20,802 nt of DNA from Rickettsiales bacterium (lineage in GTDB: Bacteria; Pseudomonadota; Alphaproteobacteria; TMED127), in contig NZGH01000055.1 in assembly GCA_002690875.1 (NCBI GenBank), forward strand, positions 1 to 20,802, given 5' to 3'. Of this stretch, positions 8,496 through 15,815 are shown piece after piece (within the stretch, counting starts at the first letter, position 1; each line of letters opens with the position of its first letter). A program made the translations under genes and the position numbers. Below the pieces are notes generated by a model. It was not told where the DNA came from. It saw only the letters and a list, made by a program, of their open reading frames with translations, and made no database searches.

Positions 8496-9986
8496 TTAAG
8501 TGCCGCAGAAAGTATTTTTAATATCCTCATTAGGTTTTGGAGGATAACTAAGATAGAAGTTTTTATCAGACTCAAATGGCTTTTTTAATACTTCAACGAG
8601 GTTATCAACCATAGAAAAGTCATGTTTTTTGACTGCCTGATCAATGGCTTTTTCAACCAAATGATTTCTGGGGATAAAAAATGGATTTCTATCTTTCATT
8701 TTTTTTTTAATTATTCCTTTGGAAAAGCTTTCTTTTTCTATTCTTTTAACCCAGTCATTGTACCAATTAGTTATGGATTTTTTATTTTTAAAAAGAGAGA
8801 AAAATTTTATTTTTTTTTCATCATTATTAATGCTTTCTGACAACGTTCTAAAAGTTAATGTAAAGTCAGTTTTTTGTTCAAACATAATTTCTAAAAATTT
8901 TTCTATTAACCTTTTATCTTCTTGCATTTTTTTAGAAAGACCAAGCTTTTCTGAAATAGCATTGATCCAAAATTTATCAAATAACTGAGGAAATTTTGAT
9001 AGAGATTCTAAAATTATTTTATTTGCCTCTTCATTATTTTCATTAATTAAAAAAGATATACACTCAGCAAACTTTGACAAATTCCAGAGCATTATTTTGG
9101 GTTGATTACCATAGCTATATCTTCCGTAAAAATCTATAAAACTGTAAACAGTGTTTGGGTTAAAGTTGTTCATGAATGCACATGGTCCATAATCAATTGT
9201 CTGCCCAGATATGGAGGTATTATCTGTATTCATAACACCGTGAATAAAACCAATATTCATCCATTGTGCAATAAGTTTAGCTTGAGATGTTATTACTTTT
9301 TCTAAAAAAGATTTGTAATGATTTTTACTAGACAAAACTTCTGGAAAATGCCTCTCTATTGTGTAGTCAGTAAGTTTTTTAACTGAAATGAAATCCTTTT
9401 TTGCACTAAAAAACTCAAAAGTTCCTATTCTTATATGACTAGGTGAAACTCTTACCAAAATTCCACCAGGTTCAATTTTTTCTCTCTCAACAACTTCTCC
9501 AGTACTTATAATTGATAAAGAACGGGTTGTGGGAATGCCTAGATAATGCATTGCTTCGCTTATTATGTATTCTCTTATAACCGGTCCAAGTGGAGACCGA
9601 CCATCACCCTGTCTAGAAAAAATTGTTTTACCTGATCCTTTTAATTGTAGATCATATCTCTTCCCATTTCTTGCAATAATTTCACCTAATAAAACTGCTC
9701 TTCCGTCACCAAGTTGATTAACAAAATTTCCAAATTGATGTCCCGCATATACCATAGCTAGGGGTGTCGTATTAGTTGGAACTTTATTTCCTGATAAAAT
9801 AGAAACTCCTAAATTACTTTCTAAAGAATCTTTATCAAGATCAAAATAATCTAAAAGTTCATCGTTTAATTTTAAAAGGCGAGGGTTTTTTACAGGAACA
9901 GGATTAATTTTTTGATAAAAGTTTTTTGGAAGATTTATATATGTATTATCAAAACTAAAAATTTGAGATTTACTTATTTTTTTCAA
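8496..9986 (-). CDS. selO: SelO/YdiU protein AMPylase (pseudokinase fold)
   Basis: 496 residues, the normal length for the YdiU/UPF0061 family. SelO enzymes transfer AMP from ATP to Ser/Thr/Tyr of target proteins and help in oxidative stress. Motifs: PLAMVYAGHQFG (75-86), QLGDGRAVLLGE (91-102), LQLKGSGKT with Lys116, RQGDGRSPLGPVIREY (125-140), GFIHGVMNTDN with Asp255 and Asn256 (the HGxxNTDN active-site loop) and DYGPCAF with Asp265 (metal). The C-terminus is FCGT, so Cys494 stands where the human enzyme has selenocysteine, as expected for the redox-regulated bacterial form. The start overlaps the end of the DUF445 gene by 4 bases, implying co-translation. It converges on the MarR gene with a 5-base gap. 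No damage seen. Confidence 0.93.
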   Translation of the reverse strand: MKKISKSQIFSFDNTYINLPKNFYQKINPVPVKNPRLLKLNDELLDYFDLDKDSLESNLGVSILSGNKVPTNTTPLAMVYAGHQFGNFVNQLGDGRAVLLGEIIARNGKRYDLQLKGSGKTIFSRQGDGRSPLGPVIREYIISEAMHYLGIPTTRSLSIISTGEVVEREKIEPGGILVRVSPSHIRIGTFEFFSAKKDFISVKKLTDYTIERHFPEVLSSKNHYKSFLEKVITSQAKLIAQWMNIGFIHGVMNTDNTSISGQTIDYGPCAFMNNFNPNTVYSFIDFYGRYSYGNQPKIMLWNLSKFAECISFLINENNEEANKIILESLSKFPQLFDKFWINAISEKLGLSKKMQEDKRLIEKFLEIMFEQKTDFTLTFRTLSESINNDEKKIKFFSLFKNKKSITNWYNDWVKRIEKESFSKGIIKKKMKDRNPFFIPRNHLVEKAIDQAVKKHDFSMVDNLVEVLKKPFESDKNFYLSYPPKPNEDIKNTFCGT

Positions 9987-10666
9987 TTAAGGCTTCCTAG
10001 TATTCCAAGTAATAAACCAATTAAAAAACCAAACACACCTCCCCATACAACTAACCATCCTAGGTGCTTTTGGATCATTTCTTTCATTATAATTTTTATG
10101 TGCTCAGGGGTTAACTCTTCTAATCTTTTATCAATAATATTTTCTATATCTTCTTTAAGTTTTTCTGATGGATTTAAATTTTCATCAATTCTTTGTAACG
10201 AAACATCATTAAACATCTCTTTTATTTTTTTTTCCACTGGTGCTTTTAGCGGATCAAGGGCTTTTTTCCCTCCGAGCATATTAAGCATTGAACCTAATGA
10301 TGATTCTTCAATAGCTTCAACAAGTTTTATAAAGATTTTGTTGTAATCAAAATTTTTAATAATATCTTCACCAGCTTTGTCTGTCTTATTTTTCAAAAAC
10401 TTATCCAAAATAATAGATGAAAAAAATTCATTCATAATTAGATTTTTTATTCCATTTTTAAAATCTTCAAATCTGTTTGGAATAACACCAGAACCATAAA
10501 GAAAAGGTATCTTTTCAAAAAGCATATGAATAGCTAGCCAATTTGTAAGACCACCAGAAAGAGCAAATAATCCAGCCATAAAAATTTCAGTTGAATAAAT
10601 GGGTGAGACAAGTCCATAGATTGTTATAGTAATTGAAATTAAATTTGTAAGGATACTCTTATTCAT
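9983..10666 (-). CDS. DUF445 family membrane protein
   Basis: 227 residues with hydrophobic segments at both ends (two near residues 5-50 and one at about 205-225) around a helical, charged middle. The stretch FALSGGLTNWLAIHMLFEKIPFLYGSGVIPNRFEDFK (about 36-71) is the DUF445 signature (GgxTNwlAixmLF...GsGvIP). The closing membrane segment, GWLVVWGGVFGFLIGLLLG, is typical as well. These are inner-membrane proteins of unknown role, some noted near stress genes. It lies 21 bases after the NTF2-like gene and overlaps selO by 4 bases, so the three probably form one operon. The short C-terminus is normal for the small form of the family. Confidence 0.82.
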   Translation of the reverse strand: MNKSILTNLISITITIYGLVSPIYSTEIFMAGLFALSGGLTNWLAIHMLFEKIPFLYGSGVIPNRFEDFKNGIKNLIMNEFFSSIILDKFLKNKTDKAGEDIIKNFDYNKIFIKLVEAIEESSLGSMLNMLGGKKALDPLKAPVEKKIKEMFNDVSLQRIDENLNPSEKLKEDIENIIDKRLEELTPEHIKIIMKEMIQKHLGWLVVWGGVFGFLIGLLLGILGSLN

Positions 10667-10687
10667 AAATACTAAGCTTCTTTTTTC

Positions 10688-11158
10688 CTAGTCACTGTAT
10701 GGTAATGAGGAATGATGCAAATTAATTCTTAATTCATTAGGACTCACCTTGATAAAACCAAAAGTGTATTCAACTTTTAGTAATTCGTTTTTAAAGTCTT
10801 CAAAATAATAATTACCCATAGAAAGTAATTGATCATTGTAATTAACAATTTTAAAGTTTTCAAACTTAATTGACTTCCAATTTTTTATAGCAAAACCCAT
10901 ATCTTCTTTGCATACTTTATTTTGTCCGAGAAAATAAGATATGAATTCTTCTTTTGTTGATCTAAATTGATTGTGCTTAGCCAAAGTTGGTTTAAATAAA
11001 ATACTACAATGATCAAATGCGTAAATATTATGAAGTAGTTGAGATACTAAATCATCTAAATTATTTTTCTTTCTGTATGCATCCCCAATCTTTAATACCA
11101 TTTCAGCCCATTTTTTTTGGGTAATATTAACTAAATCAACGTCTTTATTATCAGTCAT
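10688..11158 (-). CDS. NTF2-like/SnoaL-like fold protein, conserved, function unknown
   Basis: 156 residues, soluble, no signal peptide. The order is an N-terminal helix (ITQKKWAEMVLKIGDAYRKK), DLVSQLLHNIYAFDHCSILFKPTLAKHNQFRSTKEEFISYFLG, then MGFAIKNW, a set of strands (IVNYNDQLLSMGNYYFEDF) and the end RINLHHSSLPYS. This matches a widespread proteobacterial NTF2-like family that often ends in exactly 'LHHSSLPY'. Some database entries call it phosphoribosyl-AMP cyclohydrolase, which the sequence does not support because the HisI metal-binding motifs are absent. A small ligand or catalytic role is possible, but no reaction is known to me. It is first in the operon with DUF445 and selO, and divergent from the CIA30-like gene with 88 bases between starts. 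Confidence 0.65.
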   Translation of the reverse strand: MTDNKDVDLVNITQKKWAEMVLKIGDAYRKKNNLDDLVSQLLHNIYAFDHCSILFKPTLAKHNQFRSTKEEFISYFLGQNKVCKEDMGFAIKNWKSIKFENFKIVNYNDQLLSMGNYYFEDFKNELLKVEYTFGFIKVSPNELRINLHHSSLPYSD

Positions 11159-11246
11159 TTATCCTCTCAAACATATTTTTAGCTTTGAATTTTTTGAAAA
11201 TTTGAAATAGATTTACATTTTCTTTCATAATATTAGAGTAAGGTTT

Positions 11247-11792
11247 ATGAAACTATTAATAACTTTAATCTCCTTTATAATAGGTGTAAAAATTAATGCA
11301 ATGAATTTGCTCGATTATAAAGTTAGTGAAAAAAAAATTATACTTGAAGATTGGAATTTTTTTTCTGATCAAGTTATGGGAGGCGTGTCTGAGGGAAAAA
11401 CATCTCTAAAAAAAGATAAAAATAAATTTTTTCTTAGATTAGAAGGTAACGTCAGTACCGAAAACAATGGTGGATTTATTCAAGTGAGAAAAGAATATGA
11501 AATTAAAGATGACAGTTACAAAGGAATTAGACTTAAAGCAAGAGGAATTGAAAGTGAGTATTATATACACGTAAGAACAAAAAAACTATTTTTGCCGTGG
11601 CAATATTATTCAGGTAAATTTTTTGTTTCAAAAGAATGGAACAACGTAGAAATTAAGTTTGATGATTTTATAAAATCTAATTTTTATCAACCGCAAAAGT
11701 TCAATCCATCCGAAATAAAAAGTATAGCTTTTGTTGCTTTTGGAAAGGACTTTAATGCACAGCTTGATATAATAGAGGCGGAACTTTTTTAA
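11247..11792 (+). CDS. CIA30-like (NDUFAF1-related) secreted protein
   Basis: 181 residues with a short signal peptide (hydrophobic residues about 3-17, cleavage near NAMN). The rest is a beta-sandwich of the CIA30 (complex I intermediate-associated) type. It reads: a start with W-x-x-x-x-DxVMGGVSEGK (Ser/Gly-rich hallmark), LEGNVSTENNGGFIQVRKEY, GIRLKARGIESEYYIHVRTKK, WQYYSGKFFVSKEWNNVEIKFDDF, and SIAFVAFGKDFNAQLDIIEAELF at the end. In mitochondria the family helps assemble complex I; in bacteria it is uncharacterised and often secreted, with a carbohydrate-binding-like fold. An AAGG sequence stands just before the ATG. The stop overlaps the next gene's ATG by one base (TAATG), so the two are coupled. 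Confidence 0.8.
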   Translation: MKLLITLISFIIGVKINAMNLLDYKVSEKKIILEDWNFFSDQVMGGVSEGKTSLKKDKNKFFLRLEGNVSTENNGGFIQVRKEYEIKDDSYKGIRLKARGIESEYYIHVRTKKLFLPWQYYSGKFFVSKEWNNVEIKFDDFIKSNFYQPQKFNPSEIKSIAFVAFGKDFNAQLDIIEAELF

Positions 11793-12085
11793 TGTCAAAA
11801 AAAAGTAATTTTCCACAAACGAAAGTAAAAAATACTGAGCCTTCTATTGAAAACACAGATTGGATTATTTGGGCAGCATGGGCAGATAGAATTACTTTTG
11901 AAGAAATTTTTGAAAAAACAGGAAAAACAGAAGCTGAGGTAATAAAATTTATGAGGAAGAGTTTGAAACCATCCAGTTTCAGACTGTGGAGAAAAAGAGT
12001 GGCTGAAAAGTCAATTAAGCATAGAAAATTATTTCACCAATCAAGGAAAAAATTGAGATCAAAAATATCTATTGATGAGACATAG
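11792..12085 (+). CDS. TIGR03643/DUF2805 family protein
   Basis: 97 residues, small, basic and soluble. The core reads ENTDWIIWAAWADRITFEEI, then F-x-KTGKTEAEVIKFMRKSLKPSSFRLWRKRV and a Lys/Arg-rich tail. This is the DUF2805 (TIGR03643) pattern: a W-x-x-W-A-x-x-D-R-x-x-F start and a helix-turn-helix-like second half ending in (K/R)PSSFRLWRKRV. Function is unknown; the basic character and HTH-like helices would suit nucleic-acid binding, which is inference. Its ATG overlaps the CIA30 stop by one base. It converges on the second TerB gene, overlapping it by 17 bases at the 3' ends. Length and sequence are close to what the family shows in other marine bacteria. Confidence 0.85.
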   Translation: MSKKSNFPQTKVKNTEPSIENTDWIIWAAWADRITFEEIFEKTGKTEAEVIKFMRKSLKPSSFRLWRKRVAEKSIKHRKLFHQSRKKLRSKISIDET

Positions 12086-12509
12086 CCTTTTTCTTTGCTT
12101 CAGCAGATTCTTTTCCTGTAAGATGGAAAAGCCCTACTAATTTGGTCATTAATGCTGCCTCAAAATCATCAACTCTTCCATCAGCTAGTACTACAGACCA
12201 CATATACTCAAAAATTTCTAAAATTTCTTCTTTATTAAAGTTATCTCTGATGTCCTTAGTGAGGGAATATATTTCAACATTTTCTTCAACCATTTCGAGT
12301 GCATTATCAAAAATTGAATTTACTTTTGATTGGTCAATCTTTAGCTTTTTTTTAATAAGATCTTTGATTTTGGAAATCTCTTGATCAGAAAAATCGTAGT
12401 CTCCTTTAGCACATTCAATTAGAAGAGACGTAATAAGGATGTTTTTTTCATTATCTGAAATATCTTCAGTATTGTTTTCTTTTTTAAATTTTTTAAGGAA
12501 TGGTAACAT
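12069..12509 (-). CDS. Single-domain TerB-like protein
   Basis: 146 residues, helical and acidic. After a short basic N-terminus (LPFLKKFKK), one TerB-like domain fills the rest: EKNILITSLLIECAKGDYDFSDQEISKIKDLIKKKL, then a linker helix, and EILEIFEYMWSVVLADGRVDDFEAALMTKLVGLFHLT. The two acidic stretches CAKGDYDFSDQE and LADGRVDDFE are the paired metal-binding loops expected of a TerB domain, better preserved than in the two-domain protein at 6955-7992. In alphaproteobacteria such lone TerB proteins (DjlA-like without the J domain) are common and of unknown function. It is convergent with the TIGR03643 gene and divergent from the TonB receptor, with 189 bases between starts. Confidence 0.85.
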   Translation of the reverse strand: MLPFLKKFKKENNTEDISDNEKNILITSLLIECAKGDYDFSDQEISKIKDLIKKKLKIDQSKVNSIFDNALEMVEENVEIYSLTKDIRDNFNKEEILEIFEYMWSVVLADGRVDDFEAALMTKLVGLFHLTGKESAEAKKKAMSHQ

Positions 12510-12646
12510 TAAGTTTATATATACATTTATATTTATAAAACCAAAGAAATTTTACTTAATTTTTAAAATTTTTTATTTTGGATTTAACTCTAAAACTTTT
12601 ATAAATTAAAGTATGATTAGTGATCATTTTGATTGTGACACTAGAT

Positions 12647-12674
12647 TTGACATAGAATTTATTCTTGATATCTT
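12647..12674 (+). promoter_or_regulatory. Candidate sigma-70 promoter for the TonB-dependent receptor
   Basis: A perfect -35 hexamer TTGACA at 12647-12652 is followed after 16 bases by TATCTT at 12669-12674 (4 of 6 matches to TATAAT). The predicted transcript start is near 12681, giving a 5' leader of about 18 bases before the proposed receptor start at 12699. No Fur box or riboswitch is apparent nearby. Read by eye only. Confidence 0.5.
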
Positions 12675-12686
12675 AAATTAACAAGT

Positions 12687-12695
12687 GGGGGGAAG
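12687..12695 (+). promoter_or_regulatory. G-rich Shine-Dalgarno that supports a non-ATG start
   Basis: GGGGGGAAG stands 3-6 bases before ATT at 12699, in a genome where most genes show little or no Shine-Dalgarno. No ATG, GTG or TTG lies in frame between the upstream in-frame stop (12666-12668) and the signal peptide, so this site helps choose the ATT as the start of the receptor gene. Confidence 0.5.
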
Positions 12696-12698
12696 CAA

Positions 12699-15158
12699 AT
12701 TAATAGGTTAAACAGATGCATTGTAATTGTAATATCTTTACTTGTTTTTAGTTATTCTTCAGCTCAAAATAGAACATATGTAGCACCAGATGTTAACGTA
12801 ATATCAGTCTCCCCTGTTCAAGGTTCAGGAATCAACATAGAAAGGGTTCCGTCCAATGTTCAGTCATTTGGAGTTGACTCTCTTTCTAAAAAAAAAAATT
12901 TTTCGGTCGTTGAAACTCTTAATAGAGAAGCTAGTGGTATATCAATCTCCAATTTAAATAGCTCTCCGATGCAAAATGATATTAATTTTAGAGGTTATGT
13001 CTCTGGCCCATTGTTGGGGACAGCTCAAGCAATGGCAATTTATCAAAATGGTATGAGAATAAATGAATCATTTGGTGAAGTTGTTCAATGGGACTTAGTA
13101 CCTGACTTTGCCATAAATAATATGCAGGTTTTTAGTGGAGGTGACCCAATATTTGGACAAAATGCTATTGGTGGAGCTATTTCATTACAAATGAAAAATG
13201 GTTTTGAAAATGAAGGTGCTAAGACTACTTTTTCTGGAGGATCTTATGGCAGAACAAATGAAATATTAGAATATGGTAAAAATTTCGGAGACTATGCAGT
13301 TTACTTAGGAGCAAATTTTAACGTTGATAAAGGATGGAGAGATAAATCAGAATCCTATTTAGAGACTTTTTACAGTGATTTTAGATATAGGGGAGAGGAT
13401 ACAGAATTATTTCTAAATATTGGTCAGGCTTTTACTGATTTAAGGGGTAATGGGGCTGTTCCATTAACATTGATGGATCTTGAGGGCAGAGATGCTGTCT
13501 ATACTTACCCTGATAATACTCATAATAAAAATTATTACGCTAATATGGGTGGTAATCATATTGTTAATGATAATTTATCGTTTCAAGGAAATATGTATTA
13601 TCGTCACATGGAAAGAAGAAATTATAATGGAGACGAATTTGAAGGTAGAGATTGTGGTTTGAGATTTGATAGAACAGGTGCAGCAGATAATATTTTATGC
13701 GGAGAGTTTGAAACAAATACTGACGGAGTTCAAATTTTATCTGCATCAGGTACAATTAACTATGCTGCATTAGGACTAGAGGTGGATGATGATGAAAATG
13801 AAATTGAAAACTTTGGTGCTATCAATAGATCAAACACCAAACAGGATGCTTTTGGATTAAACTTTCAATCAACCTATGATTCAAAATTATTTGGTTATTC
13901 AAATACATTCATTGGTGGAGTTAACTATGATTTTTCACATAACAGTTTTGGTTCATCAACAGAGCTTGGAATTGTTCAAGCTGATAGAGGAGTTCAAGGC
14001 ACGGGAGTTTTTGTTGTAACTGATGAAGAAGGAGAGGAACAATTTGTTACCAATCTTGAATCAACTACCCATAATACAGCGTTGTATGGCAGTAATACAT
14101 TCGATTTAAATAGTACAACTTCTATAAACGTTTCCGCACGTTGGAACTGGGCATCAATGGAAATGAACGATCAGCATGGAACGGCCTTAAATGGACATCA
14201 CTATTTTTGGAGAATAAACCCTGGTGTTGGGATTGTTAAAAGATTTAATGATGTTCCGTTGATTGGCTCTACTAGACTATTTGCATCATATAAGGAATCT
14301 AGCAGAACTCCATCAGTTGCTGAGCTTGCTTGTGCAGATCCTAATGCTCCATGTAGATTACCTAATTCATTTCAGGCTGACCCTCCACTTAATCAAGTTG
14401 TTAACAGAAATTTTGAAATTGGAGCAAATGGTACAACAGGTAATTATCTATTGATGGGAATAGATCACTCTATCAAGTGGAACGTCAGTGGTTACGCGGG
14501 AAGAAATTACAGTGATATCATTTTTATAGGTGGTAACAGAGTTGGTACCGGATACTTCAGAAACGTTGGTAACACACAAAGAATTGGAGCTGAGTTCGCC
14601 CTAAATGGACAACTTGGTGAAAAGTGGACATGGTTTTCAAAGTACGCCTATGTTCGAGCGACGTTTGAAACCTCTCAAATGATATCAAGTGTTGGCCACC
14701 CATCAAACACCTATGATGATGATGATCTTGACGATAATGAATTAAGAGAGCAATATCAGATTCCTATCAAGCATGGAAAAAAGATACCGGGAATTTCTCC
14801 TCATATAGGAAGATTCGGTGTAGGTTATTCTTTCAAGAAGAATTGGACTTTTAGTGCAGATATTGAAGCTAGTTCATCTCAGTTTTATAGAGGTGATGAA
14901 GACAATACTGCAGGATTAAAACTACCTGGACATATTTTAACCAATGTAGGAACAGAGTATAACTTCTCCATGGGAGATAAATTCAGAGCAGGTGCAAATG
15001 GTACCTTCTTTTTGACTGCTAGAAATATTTTTGGAGTCAACTATGAAACAGGTGGTATATTTGCGGAAAACGAAGTTAGCGGAACAGGGGGAAGCGGAAC
15101 TTTTGTTACGCCTGGACAACCACGTGTAATTTTCGCCGGGATTAATGTTACTTGGTAG
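12699..15158 (+). CDS. TonB-dependent outer-membrane receptor
   Basis: With ATT as start this is 819 residues. Residues 1-22 form a complete signal peptide (N-R-L-N-R, a hydrophobic core, then SYSSA before Q23). A TonB-box-like DVNVISVS follows near residue 31. The plug domain reads SGINIERVPSNVQSF, VVETLNREASGISISN, INFRGYVSGPLLG and IYQNGMRINESFGEVVQWDLVP, then the FSGGDPIFGQNAIGGAISL segment. The barrel ends in PRVIFAGINVTW, with the terminal aromatic needed for outer-membrane insertion. It uses TonB energy to take up a scarce ligand; the substrate is unknown. One loop has Cys pairs (CADPNAPC), another is very acidic (DDDDLDD). The first ordinary ATG is at 12969, inside the plug and too late to be real. 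The gene is visibly richer in G+C than its neighbours and is followed 51 bases later by a PepSY protein. Confidence 0.9.
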   Translation: MNRLNRCIVIVISLLVFSYSSAQNRTYVAPDVNVISVSPVQGSGINIERVPSNVQSFGVDSLSKKKNFSVVETLNREASGISISNLNSSPMQNDINFRGYVSGPLLGTAQAMAIYQNGMRINESFGEVVQWDLVPDFAINNMQVFSGGDPIFGQNAIGGAISLQMKNGFENEGAKTTFSGGSYGRTNEILEYGKNFGDYAVYLGANFNVDKGWRDKSESYLETFYSDFRYRGEDTELFLNIGQAFTDLRGNGAVPLTLMDLEGRDAVYTYPDNTHNKNYYANMGGNHIVNDNLSFQGNMYYRHMERRNYNGDEFEGRDCGLRFDRTGAADNILCGEFETNTDGVQILSASGTINYAALGLEVDDDENEIENFGAINRSNTKQDAFGLNFQSTYDSKLFGYSNTFIGGVNYDFSHNSFGSSTELGIVQADRGVQGTGVFVVTDEEGEEQFVTNLESTTHNTALYGSNTFDLNSTTSINVSARWNWASMEMNDQHGTALNGHHYFWRINPGVGIVKRFNDVPLIGSTRLFASYKESSRTPSVAELACADPNAPCRLPNSFQADPPLNQVVNRNFEIGANGTTGNYLLMGIDHSIKWNVSGYAGRNYSDIIFIGGNRVGTGYFRNVGNTQRIGAEFALNGQLGEKWTWFSKYAYVRATFETSQMISSVGHPSNTYDDDDLDDNELREQYQIPIKHGKKIPGISPHIGRFGVGYSFKKNWTFSADIEASSSQFYRGDEDNTAGLKLPGHILTNVGTEYNFSMGDKFRAGANGTFFLTARNIFGVNYETGGIFAENEVSGTGGSGTFVTPGQPRVIFAGINVTW

Positions 15159-15209
15159 ATAGTTGACTATAATCTTGAATTATTAAATTTAAGAATTAAT
15201 ATAATTTTC

Positions 15210-15761
15210 ATGATCAAGTCTACACCTTCATTAATTTTAACTGGATTTCTTTCACTTCCTTTCTTCTCTTCAGCTTACGCCGATACTCGGGATTTAGACG
15301 ATATCAAGCTGTATGACATTGTAAAAGTTGAGCAGTGCTTGGATCAGGCTTACGATACAATCCCAGGACACGCCAGAAAACTTGAATTTAAAATCGAGGG
15401 AGATGACCCGATTTATGAATTTGATATTGAATCCTCTAATGATGGATCAACCTATAACGTTGAATGTAATGCGGAGGAGGGATACATTATTGAAGTCGAA
15501 AAGGAAGTTGACGAGAATAACCCTACATTTAAAAATGGGGCTAAGATTAGCATTGAACAGGCACGAGTAAATGTTCTTGAAATTCATCCTGGAAGAATTG
15601 TTAATGAGGAAAGAGAAATAGGTTTGAACGGGTCACTTACTTACGAATTTGATATCCAGTCTAACGCTGGATATGAAATTAAGGTTGATGTTGACGCTAA
15701 AACAGGTGACATCGAGGAAGCCAGCTTTGAGATATATGAAATTGGAATGGAAAAAGAGTAA
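15210..15761 (+). CDS. Secreted protein with two PepSY-like domains
   Basis: 183 residues with a signal peptide (hydrophobic LILTGFLSLPFF, cleavage after SAYA, about residue 24). The mature protein is very acidic and has two similar halves. The first is IVKVEQCLDQAYDTIPGHARKLEFKIEGDDPIYEFDIES...YNVECNAEEGYIIEVEKE. The second is ISIEQARVNVLEIHPGRIVNEEREIGLNGSLTYEFDIQS...YEIKVDVDAKTGDIEEASFE. Each has the PepSY order: an amphipathic helix with the P-G turn, a YEFDI strand, then 'D-x-x-[TE]-G-x-I-x-x'. PepSY domains are thought to modulate peptidases or act as periplasmic accessory modules, and they often travel with TonB receptors and heme/iron proteins. It lies 51 bases downstream of the receptor with no terminator visible, so co-expression is likely. 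The two Cys, both in the first half, might pair. Confidence 0.75.
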   Translation: MIKSTPSLILTGFLSLPFFSSAYADTRDLDDIKLYDIVKVEQCLDQAYDTIPGHARKLEFKIEGDDPIYEFDIESSNDGSTYNVECNAEEGYIIEVEKEVDENNPTFKNGAKISIEQARVNVLEIHPGRIVNEEREIGLNGSLTYEFDIQSNAGYEIKVDVDAKTGDIEEASFEIYEIGMEKE

Positions 15762-15815
15762 TTTTAGATAAGTAGAAATCTCTTTTTAACTTTTATTAAG
15801 ATGGGTAAAGTATAT

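Noticed and set aside
9912..10346. 144-codon plus-strand open frame across the selO/DUF445 junction
   Set aside because: It is antisense to two well-recognised genes and its Ser/Ile/Phe-rich product is what reverse reading of Lys/Asn-rich genes gives.
12510..12646. Search for a Fur box, riboswitch or small RNA upstream of the TonB receptor
   Set aside because: Only A/T-rich sequence is seen, with no palindromic Fur-like site or stable hairpin recognisable by eye.
15328..15570. 80-codon plus-strand open frame inside the PepSY gene
   Set aside because: It is a +1 shadow of the acidic PepSY gene, with no own start signal or family match.
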